64,000 bases of DNA from Actinomycetes bacterium (GCA_024638645.1 JAHEJX010000002.1:22573-86572); one strand, 5' to 3'; counted from the stretch's first letter, positions 9,701 through 20,855 are shown. Numbers and translations are program-made. Notes: generated by a model from the letters alone, not told the origin.

Positions 9701-9866
9701 TGAGTTCGACTTTCCTATGTGCGTGCATGACGCGATCTGAGATCTGCCCGTTGTGCGGACGGGCTGATGGGCGGGTAGAACATACATCCCGACAAAGCTT
9801 TAGGTCAAGATACTTCTTGGGGTTCGGCATCAACAACAGACAGCGCTCGGAGAAGGCGCTGCGGTC

Positions 9867-10982
9867 TCAGCGCTTGGGCGTGTCCTCGTCCACCTTGAGT
9901 ACACGATCGACGGATGCTCGCAGTGGCATGGTCGAGATCTCGTAGGCGGCGCCCACGATTTGGGCGGGCGCCCGCGCAGCCTCGATCAGGCCACGCCCCA
10001 GCACTGCCCCGGCGCGCCGCCCTGATGGCCGGCGCATCCATCCGAGCGAAACGAAGATGCCGAGCGATACGACCGCGATGACTGCCATCACGACGGTCAC
10101 GACAATCCAGCCGCTGCTCGATTCAACCCCCGGCAGATTCGTGAAGTTCATTCCGAAAAAGCCTGCTATCAACGAGAGCGGCAACATGATGGCCGCATAG
10201 ATGGTCAGCACTTTGGTGACGTCTGTCGCCTCTCTGGCCTCGGCTCCTCTATAGGCATCGAGGATTTCGGCAAGGCTGGCGCGAGCTGAGTCAAGACCTT
10301 CGGCGGCTCTCGCCGCCACGTCGAAGACGTCAGAGAATCGACGCCGCCCCGCGTCGCTCAGGAGCGGAGAACTCGAACTGCGCAATACGTCGAGCGCCTC
10401 TCGCTGCGGATTGACGATCTTGCGCACTGCTACGACATCAGAGCGCACAGCGACTAGATCGGTAACGAGCGTCGGATCCGCAGATAGCGCTCCCGCGATC
10501 AGGTCGTTGCTGCGGTCATCGAAGGCGTCGAGAACTGCAAGCAATCGCCGCGTGAGGGTGTCGGCAAGCCGTGCCAACAGTTCGTCGACTCCACCGATTG
10601 CGAGATCGGGAACCTCGAGCGCCCGCAGCCACATTGCATCTATCGAAGGCGACTGATCCGAATGGACCGTCACGAGGATGTCACTGGTCATGAACGCGTC
10701 TACCTCGTACGTTGCGACTCGCTCGCTACTCAAGCCGTGAAGGATCACGACGAGGTGGTGACTGAAGTCGTCGACCTTGGGAAGATCGATCTCTTCCACA
10801 GCGTCTCGGACGGCCATTGGGTCGAAGCTCAGCTGCGTGGTGAGCTCGAGCAAGGCGTCGGTGTCGCCCTCTCCAATTCGGATGTCGATCCAGACCCACT
10901 CCCCTGAACTCCATTCGTCGGGGAATTCATCGACCACTAGGACGTCGCCGTTGGCGCGCCTGTGCATCATCCGAATCTCCAT
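9867..10982 (-). CDS. corA: CorA-family Mg2+/divalent cation transporter
   Basis: C-terminal TM pair with FGMNFTNLPG motif. Start placed at MEIRMMHRR; the track start at 11126 would overlap the ilvB promoter. Confidence 0.88.
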   Translation of the reverse strand: MEIRMMHRRANGDVLVVDEFPDEWSSGEWVWIDIRIGEGDTDALLELTTQLSFDPMAVRDAVEEIDLPKVDDFSHHLVVILHGLSSERVATYEVDAFMTSDILVTVHSDQSPSIDAMWLRALEVPDLAIGGVDELLARLADTLTRRLLAVLDAFDDRSNDLIAGALSADPTLVTDLVAVRSDVVAVRKIVNPQREALDVLRSSSSPLLSDAGRRRFSDVFDVAARAAEGLDSARASLAEILDAYRGAEAREATDVTKVLTIYAAIMLPLSLIAGFFGMNFTNLPGVESSSGWIVVTVVMAVIAVVSLGIFVSLGWMRRPSGRRAGAVLGRGLIEAARAPAQIVGAAYEISTMPLRASVDRVLKVDEDTPKR

Positions 10983-11087
10983 GTGGATCATGATGCCGCA
11001 CCAGGCCGCTGCAACAAACGACCCCGGCTGCAAACGTGTGCCAACCAACCGCGACTCGGCACGGGTGCAGCCATCGAATGTCATACC

Positions 11088-11116
11088 TTGACAGCACGTC
11101 GGAACCATTCGATACT
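11088..11116 (+). promoter_or_regulatory. predicted sigma-A-type promoter of the ilvBNC-leuAB operon
   Basis: TTGACA (11088-11093), 17-nt spacer, GATACT (11111-11116); predicted TSS about 11122-11126. Confidence 0.65.
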
Positions 11117-11125
11117 CGTTGCCCA

Positions 11126-11158
11126 ATGACCACTGACACCCTGGTACTTATCGATTAG
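11126..11158 (+). CDS. branched-chain amino acid attenuator leader peptide MTTDTLVLID
   Basis: ATG ACC ACT GAC ACC CTG GTA CTT ATC GAT TAG: four consecutive Leu/Val/Leu/Ile codons, directly after the predicted TSS and followed by a terminator 5' of ilvB. Confidence 0.8.
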   Translation: MTTDTLVLID

Positions 11159-11190
11159 GCGCCCCGGAGAGATCCGGTTCGTGCGCCATG

Positions 11191-11214
11191 CCCTCCGCCG
11201 ACGGAGGGTTTTTT
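11191..11214 (+). terminator. intrinsic terminator / attenuator upstream of ilvB
   Basis: CCCTCCG-CCGA-CGGAGGG followed by TTTTTT. Confidence 0.9.
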
Positions 11215-11275
11215 CGTATCAAGGGCAAGTACCGCCAGATCCGCGTCACCAACTTCCATTAAACAGGAGCCGTCC

Positions 11276-13027
11276 ATGAGCCAAACGATGACAGGAGCCC
11301 AAGCTCTCATCTATGCCCTCGAGCGTCAGGGCGTAGACATCATGTTCGGCGTTCCCGGCGGCGCAATCCTCCCTGCGTATGACCCGATTCTCGACTCGAA
11401 GATCCGTCACGTTCTGGCCCGCCACGAACAGGGCGCCGGTCACATGGCGTCGGGATACGCACATGCCACCGGACGAGTAGGTGTGATGGTCGCCACGTCT
11501 GGTCCTGGAGCGACCAACCTGATCACTCCTCTCCAGGATTGCTACATGGACTCGATTCCGGTTGTGGCGATCACCGGTCAGGTAGCGACTCACGCCATCG
11601 GCAACGACGCGTTCCAAGAGGCTCACACCTGGGGCATCTCGATGCCTGCGACCAAGCACAACTATCTGGTGACGGATGCCAACGACATACCCGAGGTCAT
11701 CAACGAAGCTTTCCACCTCGCCGCGACCGGGCGCCCCGGTCCCATCTTGGTCGACCTCCCCAAGGACGTCCTGGCGGCGACGATGACTTGGCACGAACCA
11801 GAGGAGATAAAGCTCCCCGGCTACAAGCCGTCCGTCAGGGGCCATCCCAAACAAGTCAAGGCGGCAATCGAACTGATTCAGGAGTCAGCGCGGCCCGTCC
11901 TCTATACCGGCGGCGGCGTTATTCGCGCCGAGGCCTCTGCCGAACTGACGAGGTTCGCCGAGATGGCGAACCTCCCGGTAGTAACGACGCTCATGGCCAG
12001 GGGTGCCATTGCGGATTCGCATCCGCTCACTCTCGGTATGAGCGGAATGCACGGCTGCTACACCGCAACGACCGCCATTCAGCAGTCAGACCTGCTCATC
12101 GCCATGGCCGCGAGGTTCGACGATCGCGTGACAGGGGACGTTGCGGCCTTTGCCCCGCACGCCAGAGTCATTCATGTCGACGTCGATCCTGCCGAGATCG
12201 GCAAAGTGCGCAATCCGGACGTGCCGATCGTTGGCGATGCCAAGGTCGTTCTCGAGCAGTTGCTCGAAGAGCTTGAGAAGAAACTGGCCGGAGGAGCCGC
12301 ACCTGAGCGCGCCGAGTGGTTCGATCAGCTTGCCCGCTGGCAGCGTGACTACCCCTTGGCCTTTGACCAGGACCCACATGGTCCCATCCAGCAGCAGTAC
12401 GTCATCTCCGAGATCAACCGTATCTCGGGCAAAGACACAATCGTTGTCGCCGGCGTAGGCCAGCACCAGATGTGGGCGGCCCAATTCTGGGGATTCGAGA
12501 AGCCGAACACCTGGATCAACTCGGGCGGCCTCGGCACGATGGGCTATGCAGTGCCTGCGGCGGTAGGAGCTCAGGCCGGGATGCCGGAAGAGACTGTATG
12601 GGCGATCGACGGCGACGGCTGCTTCCAGATGACCATGCAAGAGCTGATCACGGCCAGTGTCGAGGGTATCCCGGTCAAGATTGCCGTGATGAACAACGGA
12701 GCGCTTGGGATGGTCAAGCAGTGGCAGAAGCTCTTCTACCACGAGCGTTTCTCGGCCGTCGACCTCACCGACCACACCCCCAACTACGTGAAGCTGGCGG
12801 AGGCGATGGGTTGCGTTGGCATTCGTGCGGAAAAGCCTGAAGAAGTCGCGCCCGCCATCGAGAAGGCCATGGCGACAAAGGACCAACCCGTCGTGGTCGA
12901 GTTCGTGTGCGATCCGGAGGCGATGGTTTTCCCGATGGTCGTCGCCGGAGGCAGCAACGACAACGTGATCATGCGCCCCGAAGATCTTCCCGATCCGAGA
13001 GGACCGCAACCGGAGGACGAGATTTGA
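11276..13027 (+). CDS. ilvB: acetolactate synthase large subunit
   Basis: [31 protein letters not shown]..., ThDP motif [20 protein letters not shown] upstream of ATG. Confidence 0.97.
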   Translation: MSQTMTGAQALIYALERQGVDIMFGVPGGAILPAYDPILDSKIRHVLARHEQGAGHMASGYAHATGRVGVMVATSGPGATNLITPLQDCYMDSIPVVAITGQVATHAIGNDAFQEAHTWGISMPATKHNYLVTDANDIPEVINEAFHLAATGRPGPILVDLPKDVLAATMTWHEPEEIKLPGYKPSVRGHPKQVKAAIELIQESARPVLYTGGGVIRAEASAELTRFAEMANLPVVTTLMARGAIADSHPLTLGMSGMHGCYTATTAIQQSDLLIAMAARFDDRVTGDVAAFAPHARVIHVDVDPAEIGKVRNPDVPIVGDAKVVLEQLLEELEKKLAGGAAPERAEWFDQLARWQRDYPLAFDQDPHGPIQQQYVISEINRISGKDTIVVAGVGQHQMWAAQFWGFEKPNTWINSGGLGTMGYAVPAAVGAQAGMPEETVWAIDGDGCFQMTMQELITASVEGIPVKIAVMNNGALGMVKQWQKLFYHERFSAVDLTDHTPNYVKLAEAMGCVGIRAEKPEEVAPAIEKAMATKDQPVVVEFVCDPEAMVFPMVVAGGSNDNVIMRPEDLPDPRGPQPEDEI

Positions 13028-13533
13028 ACCACGTCATAAGCGTTCAGGTTGAAAACAAGCCCGGCGTGCTGGCGCGGGTTGCATCCATGTTTGCCGGTCG
13101 CGGATTCAACATCCATTCGTTGGCCGTTGGACCGACTGCAGATCCGACATTGTCACGCATGACCGTCGTCGTCGACGGGCCGGAGATGGAGCAGATCATC
13201 AAGCAGCTCTACAAGCTCGTCCACACCGTGAAGGTCACGGAGCTGCCCGCAGGCCAAGGTCTCGAGCGCGAGATCATGATGCTGCGAGTGAACGCCGAAG
13301 CATCGCGCCGTGGCGAGATCATGGAGTCGGCGGCGATTTTCAAAGCCAAGACCGTTGATGTTGGCGTTTCCACTTTGACCTTCGAGTTGTCGGGCGACCC
13401 GGACGCTCTTGCCGACTTCCTGGAGCTGATGCGGCCCTATGGCATCGTCGATCTCGTCAAGTCTGGGCGTATTGCAATGGCCCGCGACACCAAGAGCAAA
13501 GACGGAAACAAAGCACGGCTGCGATCGGCTTGA
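13024..13533 (+). CDS. ilvN: acetolactate synthase small subunit
   Basis: [38 protein letters not shown] (ACT domain); TTG start 13024-13026 overlaps ilvB TGA. The longer track ORF start is wrong. Confidence 0.96.
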   Translation: MNHVISVQVENKPGVLARVASMFAGRGFNIHSLAVGPTADPTLSRMTVVVDGPEMEQIIKQLYKLVHTVKVTELPAGQGLEREIMMLRVNAEASRRGEIMESAAIFKAKTVDVGVSTLTFELSGDPDALADFLELMRPYGIVDLVKSGRIAMARDTKSKDGNKARLRSA

Positions 13534-13579
13534 ATGTCGTCTTTGCAGAGTCAATGAACCGAGAGAAGGCACCCACCCG

Positions 13580-14593
13580 ATGACAACCGTCTACTACGAA
13601 AAGGACGCCAACCCGGCGCTGATCGCACGCCGCAAGGTGGCTGTAATCGGCTTCGGCAGCCAGGGCCACGCCCACTCGATGAACCTCAAAGACTCCGGCA
13701 TCGACGTCGTGGTCGGACTTCGTGAAGGCAGCCGTCGCGAACCCACCGCATCAGCGGCGGGAATCAAGGTCGTGACACCGGAGGATGCGGCCGACTGGGC
13801 TGACGTGATAATGGTTCTGGTACCCGATCAACATCAGCGCGACCTGTACTCGGACGTGATCGCGCCCCGCCTCAATAGCGGCGATGCGCTGTTCTTCGCC
13901 CACGGCTTCTCTGTTCACTTCGGATTCGTCAACGCGCCGCCGGACGTCGACGTCGCCATGGTCGCCCCCAAGGGGCCCGGCCACCTCGTAAGGCGCCAGT
14001 ACGTCGAAGGCAGTGGCGTGCCGGCTCTCGTCGCCATCCACCAAGACGCCACCGGCGAAGCCAAGCCGCTCGCACTGTCATATGCGCATGGAATCGGTGG
14101 CACAAGGGCAGGTGTGATCGAGACGACGTTCAAGGACGAGGCGGAGACGGATCTCTTTGGCGAGCAGGTCATCCTCTGTGGTGGGCTCGATTCGATGATC
14201 CTTGCGGCATTCGAGACGCTTACCGAAGCCGGGTATCCAGAAGAGATGGCCTACTTCGAGGTCCTCCACGAGCTCAAACTGATTGTCGATCTCCTGTTCG
14301 AGGGTGGAATCTCCTGGATGCGCCACTCCGTGTCGGACACTGCCGAGTACGGCGACATAAGTCGTGGCCCGCGCATCGTGCCACCAGAGACAAAGGCGAC
14401 GATGAAGGAGATACTCGACGAGATCCAATCCGGCGCGTTCGCCCGCGAGTGGATGGCCGAGAACGAAGCGGGTGCGCCGAAACTGCTGGCCGCACGCGAA
14501 GCCGTGGCCAATCATCCAATCGAATTGGTAGGACGCCAACTACGAGCGATGATGCCCTTCCTCAACGAGAAGTCTCCGGAGGATGACATTTGA
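13580..14593 (+). CDS. ilvC: ketol-acid reductoisomerase
   Basis: [40 protein letters not shown]...; class I KARI features. Confidence 0.97.
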   Translation: MTTVYYEKDANPALIARRKVAVIGFGSQGHAHSMNLKDSGIDVVVGLREGSRREPTASAAGIKVVTPEDAADWADVIMVLVPDQHQRDLYSDVIAPRLNSGDALFFAHGFSVHFGFVNAPPDVDVAMVAPKGPGHLVRRQYVEGSGVPALVAIHQDATGEAKPLALSYAHGIGGTRAGVIETTFKDEAETDLFGEQVILCGGLDSMILAAFETLTEAGYPEEMAYFEVLHELKLIVDLLFEGGISWMRHSVSDTAEYGDISRGPRIVPPETKATMKEILDEIQSGAFAREWMAENEAGAPKLLAAREAVANHPIELVGRQLRAMMPFLNEKSPEDDI

Positions 14594-14643
14594 GCTCCTC
14601 CAACAGTCCCGGCGTAGCAAGCGGACACCTGCTCCTTACGTAG
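14590..14643 (+). CDS. putative leucine leader peptide [17 protein letters not shown] upstream of leuA
   Basis: TTG start overlapping ilvC TGA (ATTTGA, same arrangement as ilvB/ilvN); CTG CTC CTT ACG TAG at its end, immediately followed by a GC-rich hairpin. Confidence 0.62.
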   Translation: MSSSNSPGVASGHLLLT

Positions 14644-14671
14644 CCGGACCGGCCTGCGCGGCCCGTCCGGC
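14643..14671 (+). promoter_or_regulatory. hairpin after the Leu leader ORF, possible leuA attenuator element
   Basis: GCCGGAC (14643-14649) pairs with GTCCGGC (14665-14671), inner GGCC/GGCC; no U-tract. Confidence 0.5.
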
Positions 14672-14712
14672 AATCCGAACGACCCTCACCGCATTTCCCG
14701 TTAGGAGCACCC

Positions 14713-16236
14713 ATGTCCGACCGCCTACTGATCTTCGACACAACCCTGCGCGATGGCGAGCAAGCGCCGGGTATCGCGCTCTCCCCAGATGACAAGGTCG
14801 CCATCGCCCACCAGCTTGCCCGTCTGCGCGTAGACATCATCGAGGCGGGATTCGCCGCCTCTTCGCCCGGCGACTTCGAAGCAGTTTCTCGGATTGCGCG
14901 TGAGGTAAAGGGCCCGAAGATCGCGACGCTGGCTCGCACCCACCCCGATGACATCGACCGGGCGGCGGAGGCGATCCAGGACGCTGCGCAGAAGCGGATC
15001 CACGTGTTCATCTCAACATCCGCCATCCACATGCAGTCCATGCTGCGAATGACCGAAGACGAGGTCATGAAGGCGATTGTCGAATCCGTCAAGCGCGCCA
15101 AGGGCTACGTCGATGACGTCGAATTCTCTCCACAGGATGCAACGAGAACCAACCCCGACTTCGTAATTGCAACGTGCCAAGCCGCAGTCAAGGCCGGGGC
15201 GACCACCATCAACATCCCCGACACGGTCGGATATGCGATGCCGGCCGACTTCGTCGACCTCATGGCGCGGGTATACAAGGAGGTCAGAGGCGGTAACGAA
15301 GACGTCGTGATCTCGACCCACTGTCATAACGATCTGGGGATGGCAGTCGCCAACTCGCTGTCGGCAATCCACGCTGGTGCCCGCCAGATCGAGGGCGCCA
15401 TCAATGGAATCGGCGAGCGCGCCGGCAACACTTCGACGGAAGAGATCATCATGGCGGTCAAGACACGCGAGGACTACTTCGGTGTCGAGATCGGCGCAGA
15501 CACGACGGAAATTGTCGAGACGTCGCGCTTGGTGTCACGCCTCACCGGATACCCCATCCAATACAACAAGGCCGTCGTCGGGCGCAATGCATTTGCCCAC
15601 GAGTCAGGCATCCATCAGCACGGCGTGCTGCGCGATCGCCTGACCTACGAGATCATGGATCCGGAGTCTGTCGGCCATGCCTCGAAGATCGTGCTCGGCA
15701 AGCACTCCGGCCGAGCCGCCTTCGCAGACGCGCTCGACAAGATGAACATCAAGCTGGAAGACGAAGACTTCAAGCGGGCATTCGAGCGCTTCAAGGAGCT
15801 GGCCGACCGTAAAGGCGAGATCGGTGAGGAGGGGCTGCGCGCCATCGTCGATTCGGAGTCTGGGCTCGTAACTGGAGAGATTCAGCTTCTCGGCATCCAT
15901 CTGTCTGGCGGAGACCACGAAACTCCCCTCGCCCAAGTGCGGGTGATGCACCGCGGCGAGGAGAAGGAGTTCGAGGCAAGCGGCGACGGCATGGTCAACG
16001 CAGCCTTCGTGGCCATCCAGGACGCATTCGCCATAGCTGCGACGCTACTGGACTATCGCGTCTCACCGATCACCTCCGGGGCAGACGCGATGGCGGAAGT
16101 GAACGTGATCATCCAGATCGACTCTGAGACATACAACGGTCGCGGTGTTTCGACCGACGTCGTCGAGGGTTCGGCGCGCGCATTCGTGGCAGCTCTCAAC
16201 AAGGCGGCGGGAAACGCGCCGGTGGTGGGCAAGTAG
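14713..16236 (+). CDS. leuA: 2-isopropylmalate synthase
   Basis: [69 protein letters not shown]-terminal LeuA dimer domain. Confidence 0.97.
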   Translation: MSDRLLIFDTTLRDGEQAPGIALSPDDKVAIAHQLARLRVDIIEAGFAASSPGDFEAVSRIAREVKGPKIATLARTHPDDIDRAAEAIQDAAQKRIHVFISTSAIHMQSMLRMTEDEVMKAIVESVKRAKGYVDDVEFSPQDATRTNPDFVIATCQAAVKAGATTINIPDTVGYAMPADFVDLMARVYKEVRGGNEDVVISTHCHNDLGMAVANSLSAIHAGARQIEGAINGIGERAGNTSTEEIIMAVKTREDYFGVEIGADTTEIVETSRLVSRLTGYPIQYNKAVVGRNAFAHESGIHQHGVLRDRLTYEIMDPESVGHASKIVLGKHSGRAAFADALDKMNIKLEDEDFKRAFERFKELADRKGEIGEEGLRAIVDSESGLVTGEIQLLGIHLSGGDHETPLAQVRVMHRGEEKEFEASGDGMVNAAFVAIQDAFAIAATLLDYRVSPITSGADAMAEVNVIIQIDSETYNGRGVSTDVVEGSARAFVAALNKAAGNAPVVGK

Positions 16237-17300
16237 TGCAGGCGCGCTTCGTACTCTTGCCGGGCGACGGGATCGGTCCGGAGGTAACGGCCGAGGCTCG
16301 CAAGGTCCTCACTGCGGTCGCAACTCTGCACCGTCACGAATTCTCATTCGAAGAGAAGCCGATGGGCGGCATCGCGATCGACGAATTCGGCGATCCCCTG
16401 CCGGCGTCGACGGTGGTGGCCTGCCGTGCCGCAGACGCTGTGATCTTGGGTGCCGTAGGCGGACCGAAGTGGGACGATCCGACTGCCAAGACGAGGCCGG
16501 AGGCAGGGCTGCTCGCAATCCGTCAGGAGCTCGGCCTGTTCGCCAATCTCCGCCCGGTCAAACCCAATCGGCACCTCATCGAGGCTTCGCCGCTGCGACC
16601 CGAACTCGTCGAGGGAACGGACATTCTGTTCGTTCGCGAGCTCACCGGGGGCATCTACTTCGGGCCGAGCGGCGTCAGCGATGACGGTCGCTCCGCGTTT
16701 TCGACGATGGTTTACTCAGTCGGGGAGGTTGAGCGCATCGTCCGAATCGCCGCCGAGGCAGCGCGAAGCCGCAAGGGTCACCTGACCTCGGTCGACAAAG
16801 CCAACGTTCTCGAGGTATCGCGGCTTTGGCGGCGGGTTGCCGCCAAAGTCATGGAAGAGGAATACCCGGACGTGCACTACGAGGTGGTCCTCGTCGACGC
16901 CATGGCGATGCACTTGATAGCGCGTCCCCGCGACTTCGACGTCGTGGTCACCGGCAATATGTTCGGCGACATACTCACCGACGAAGCATCGATGCTGCCG
17001 GGCTCACTAGGGCTTCTTCCTTCAGCATCGCTCGGTGATCCGGGGCCGGGCCTATACGAGCCGATCCACGGCTCGGCACCGGACATTGCCGGTCGTGGCA
17101 TCGCCAATCCCCTGGCCACGATCCTTGCCTCAGCCATGGCTCTGCGGCATTCCCTAGGACTCGAAGCCGAGGCGCTGAGCGTGGAAGCGGCCGTCGATTC
17201 TGCTCTCAATGACGGGCTACGGACCGTCGACATCGCGGCCGGGGCCAAAGGCGTCAGTACGGTTGCCATGGGCGACGCCGTGGTGGCCCGGATCAACTGA
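16236..17300 (+). CDS. leuB: 3-isopropylmalate dehydrogenase
   Basis: [19 protein letters not shown]..., [55 protein letters not shown] start overlapping leuA stop. Confidence 0.97.
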   Translation: MQARFVLLPGDGIGPEVTAEARKVLTAVATLHRHEFSFEEKPMGGIAIDEFGDPLPASTVVACRAADAVILGAVGGPKWDDPTAKTRPEAGLLAIRQELGLFANLRPVKPNRHLIEASPLRPELVEGTDILFVRELTGGIYFGPSGVSDDGRSAFSTMVYSVGEVERIVRIAAEAARSRKGHLTSVDKANVLEVSRLWRRVAAKVMEEEYPDVHYEVVLVDAMAMHLIARPRDFDVVVTGNMFGDILTDEASMLPGSLGLLPSASLGDPGPGLYEPIHGSAPDIAGRGIANPLATILASAMALRHSLGLEAEALSVEAAVDSALNDGLRTVDIAAGAKGVSTVAMGDAVVARIN

Positions 17301-17438
17301 CAGGGCACTTCGCCCACTCGATGAGCGGCCCGCAGCGGGCTTGGACCCCGGCCGTTTTGGTCGAGATCGAAAAGGTGCAGTCGTTGCAGGATTCGGCTTC
17401 TTTCATCCACAAGGCGCGGCGGACCTAGTCTTCTCGCC

Positions 17439-18968
17439 GTGACATGGTCACCCCGCACCTTGCCCCTTGCCGCCGTGCTCATCCTGAGCCTGCTGGCGGC
17501 AAGCTGTTCTGGCACAAATGGGGCCCCCACCACAGCTTCCACCGAGACCCCGACAACAACGAGCCAGACGTCAACGACAACGACAACGACAACAACGGCT
17601 CCAACCACAACCGCAGACGCCTTCTCCGGCCTCATCGCGCCGGAGGCGCAAGCGCTCGGAATTGGCGATGAATACTTCCCGACTCTGGGCAACCCTGGAT
17701 ATGACGTCGATCACTACACGATCGACATGGTGTTTCAGCCAGATACGACGACACTCGACGCCGTCACCACGATCGAGGCGACGGCCACCGTCGAGCTGAC
17801 ATCCATCAATCTGGACTTCACGAAGCTGGAGGCGACCAGTGTCCACGTCGACGGTGTCGAGGCAGCGTTCCTTGCGGTCGAAGAGGATCTCGTCTTGACA
17901 CCATCGTCCGCGATTGCGCCGGGGGAGGGCTTTGTGATGGATATCACCTATGGAGGGACTCCTGGCCGGGCGCGGTCGGCCGCGGTGCCATTCGGTATCG
18001 GCTGGCAGACGGTCGATGGACAGAACTACGTCGTAGCTGAACCCGATGCCGCTCACAGCTGGTTTCCGAACAACGACCACCCGCTCGACAAGGCGACGTA
18101 TACCTTCCGAATCAACGTTCCTGACGGCACCACGGCCGCAGCAAACGGCAACCTCGTGGAACGCATCACCGACCTCGGACGCGAGATATTCGTGTGGGAG
18201 GTGACCTCGCCTATGGCTGCCTATCTCGCCACCGTCGTCATCGGTGACTTCGATATCTTCGAGGACCCCGCCGCCTCGGCCGAGTCCGGAGTGCCGATCC
18301 GTCACGTGCTGCCGGCCGGCACGACCGTCGCCGATTATCCAGGCCTGGAACGCACCGGCGAGATGATTGCCTTTCTGGAAGACCGCTTCGGTCCTTACCC
18401 GTTCGACACGTACGGCATTGCGATCGTCGATGGATTTGGAGCAGCGCTCGAGAACCAGACCTTGTCTCTCTTCGACTCGAACATCGCCATGTCATTCTTC
18501 TTCGAAGATGTACTCATCCACGAACTGGCGCATCAGTGGTATGGCAACAGCGTCAGCCCGGGGGCCTGGCAGGACATCTGGCTCAACGAGGGATTCGCTT
18601 CGTATGCGGAATGGCTGTGGATCGAACGAGAGTCATCCCGTGAAATCTTGGAGCAGGAGATTGCGCTCGAACGAGAAGACTTCGCGGGCGCCGGATTCCC
18701 AGCGCCGGGCCGGCCGCCGGTTTTCGAGCTTTTTGGCCCTGCGGTCTATCGCGTCGGAGCTATGGCGCTGCATGCTCTGCGCCTTACGGTCGGCGATGAG
18801 GCCTTCTTCGACATCATGCGAGAGCACGCGTCCCGATTCGCCGACAGCACGGCCCGGACGGCCGACTTCATAGCGGTCGCCGAGGAGGTATCCGGCCAAG
18901 ACCTGAGCGACCTCTTCAACGAGTGGCTCTTCGAGCGCCGCGTCCCGGAATTCCCGGCAGCAAGCTGA
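17439..18968 (+). CDS. M1-family metallopeptidase, predicted lipoprotein
   Basis: HELAHQWYGNSVSPGAWQDIWLNEGFASYAEWLW (HExxH-18-E); LSLLAASCSGTNG lipobox; Thr-rich linker. Confidence 0.92.
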   Translation: MTWSPRTLPLAAVLILSLLAASCSGTNGAPTTASTETPTTTSQTSTTTTTTTTAPTTTADAFSGLIAPEAQALGIGDEYFPTLGNPGYDVDHYTIDMVFQPDTTTLDAVTTIEATATVELTSINLDFTKLEATSVHVDGVEAAFLAVEEDLVLTPSSAIAPGEGFVMDITYGGTPGRARSAAVPFGIGWQTVDGQNYVVAEPDAAHSWFPNNDHPLDKATYTFRINVPDGTTAAANGNLVERITDLGREIFVWEVTSPMAAYLATVVIGDFDIFEDPAASAESGVPIRHVLPAGTTVADYPGLERTGEMIAFLEDRFGPYPFDTYGIAIVDGFGAALENQTLSLFDSNIAMSFFFEDVLIHELAHQWYGNSVSPGAWQDIWLNEGFASYAEWLWIERESSREILEQEIALEREDFAGAGFPAPGRPPVFELFGPAVYRVGAMALHALRLTVGDEAFFDIMREHASRFADSTARTADFIAVAEEVSGQDLSDLFNEWLFERRVPEFPAAS

Positions 18969-19016
18969 CTGGTCGCAAGTGCCGGGCAATTCCGTAGGGC
19001 TCGGAAAAGGACCTAG

Positions 19017-20705
19017 CTAACGACAGGACATGACGACGATGCCGACTCGGTTGTGAGCACTGGCATCGATTTCACGCCACCAGCCGCGAATCCTCACTTC
19101 TTGACCAGGTGAGTTGTATCCGCTCGGCAAGGTGTAGACCCCCGCCGTCTGCACCTCAGGATCGACGTCCACCGTGCCGCCGCCTGAGGGCCACATGACA
19201 AGCTCATCGGCATTGTTCGACTTCGTGATGGTTACGTTCATCGGATTCGTGGTCGGCGCCGTGTTCTTCATCCACCAGCGCACAATCGGAGTGCCCCCGC
19301 TGCAGTCTTGACCTGCCACGAAAGCGGGCCCGCGCGCCGGTTGCGGCAATCCGGCCTGGCAGATCGACGCTCTCATCAGCAGGGTGGGAGCTTCCGAACC
19401 GGACACGCCAACCCAGCTCGCGATGACAGGCTTGGGATCGTTGCTGCCGCCGGTCCCTGTGAACGTACCCCACTTGCTCTGTCCACCGCTGACAGAGACC
19501 GAGTCCACTCTTGTGGATCCGTTGAATGTGATCTTCAACGTCTGAGTCGTGTTGTTGTTGTTGGTAACCCGATATCGAATGAATGCGCCATTGCCACTGC
19601 AGTCGGCGCCTGCCAGAAACACCGGAGCTATGGCATCGGACGGCGCTGCCGTAGTTGTCGTTGTCGTCGGCGGCCTCGTGGTGGTTGGTGAACCAGGAGG
19701 CTGTGACGTCGTGCTTCCTGGAGATTGCGTCGTTGTTGTTGTCGAAGGCGACGCCGTCGTCGAGTTTCCAGGCACGGTGGTCGTCGTCTGGCCGGGCACC
19801 GTCGTCGTCGTCTCTCCCGGCTCGGTGGTTGTCGTGGTGCCATCAACCGCGCCTGCTGTCGTCGCGACCGGCGGCGGTGTGGCAAGAACCTGGTTGAGCG
19901 GATCTCCCGTGGTTGCCGAGCCACCCTGGCCGACAAGCGTCGTCGCGGCGTTGCCGCCTGCGAGAATCTGCGTGTCCGGCGCACAAATGGGAATCACCAT
20001 CTGCGTCCACGTCTCGGCAATGCCGCCGCTACCTTCTGCCCAACCGGACACCCGAATGTTGCCACCCAGGTCGTAGTCCGCAGGGATGTCGTTGACACCA
20101 CTGGTTTGGGATCCGGCAAACATGAGCTCGGCGGCGCCGTCAGCCGGCCAGATCGTTTCGCCGAGCGTGCCTTCTTCGTCACTGATCGAGACGTAGATGT
20201 TGCGGTGCTCCTCTGCGGAGTTGGACAACCACCAGCGGACGACCGCCACATCGTCTCTGCAATCTGTCCCTGCCATGAATGATGGGCCCGTAAAATCGCT
20301 GGCCGACACCGTCACGCAAGGATTCGGGGCCACGGTGATCGAGCTGGCCGGTGCGTCGGTGTTTGTGGCCCACTTGGCTTCGAGAACGACAGATTTCGCC
20401 GCACTGCCGCTCCACTCGATCCGTCCACGCTTGGTCTCTTCGGCCCCGAGGCGGGCGGATCCAATGACGGCCTGCTCGTCGATCGAGATGGCAAGGGTTT
20501 CTTCGCCTGGCGTCTCGTTGGTTACCCGATACTGGACGAATGGTCCGTCTTCGTCGCAGTCGGAACCGGCCAGCAATAGCGGTCCAGGCACTTGCTCAGC
20601 GCTCGCCGGAGAAGATGAGACCACGGCGACCGCTGCCCAGGTGAGGGCGAGCGCGACAATCGCCACCAGCCCATAACGGATGCGCGAGTCACGCCGCCTA
20701 CGCAA
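19017..20705 (-). CDS. secreted protein with four AGxDC repeat modules and a Thr/Pro linker
   Basis: N-terminal signal/TM; modules LLAGSDCDEDGPFVQYRVTN, FMAGTDCRDDVAVVRWWLSN, FLAGADCSGNGAFIRYRVTN, FVAGQDCSGGTPIVRWWMKN; central TTTT/PG linker. Confidence 0.8.
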   Translation of the reverse strand: MRRRRDSRIRYGLVAIVALALTWAAVAVVSSSPASAEQVPGPLLLAGSDCDEDGPFVQYRVTNETPGEETLAISIDEQAVIGSARLGAEETKRGRIEWSGSAAKSVVLEAKWATNTDAPASSITVAPNPCVTVSASDFTGPSFMAGTDCRDDVAVVRWWLSNSAEEHRNIYVSISDEEGTLGETIWPADGAAELMFAGSQTSGVNDIPADYDLGGNIRVSGWAEGSGGIAETWTQMVIPICAPDTQILAGGNAATTLVGQGGSATTGDPLNQVLATPPPVATTAGAVDGTTTTTEPGETTTTVPGQTTTTVPGNSTTASPSTTTTTQSPGSTTSQPPGSPTTTRPPTTTTTTAAPSDAIAPVFLAGADCSGNGAFIRYRVTNNNNTTQTLKITFNGSTRVDSVSVSGGQSKWGTFTGTGGSNDPKPVIASWVGVSGSEAPTLLMRASICQAGLPQPARGPAFVAGQDCSGGTPIVRWWMKNTAPTTNPMNVTITKSNNADELVMWPSGGGTVDVDPEVQTAGVYTLPSGYNSPGQEVRIRGWWREIDASAHNRVGIVVMSCR

Positions 20706-20855
20706 GATGCCTTCCCCTTGACGATGCCCTACTCGATGGAGGCCCTCTACTGCTTCACCATCGGTCCCAACCCACCTGTGGCGGGATCATAAATCAGCCG
20801 GCCGCCTAGCAAAAGAGGGAGGTGGCGAAGTTCGCGATGACTAGCGCATATCGAC

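Noticed and set aside
12086-13009. 307-aa ORF antisense to ilvB
   Set aside because: Entirely inside ilvB on the opposite strand, no recognisable domain; typical high-GC shadow ORF.
19640-19850. GTCGTC/GTTGTT repeat array as a non-coding repeat
   Set aside because: It encodes the Thr/Pro linker of the 19017..20705 protein.
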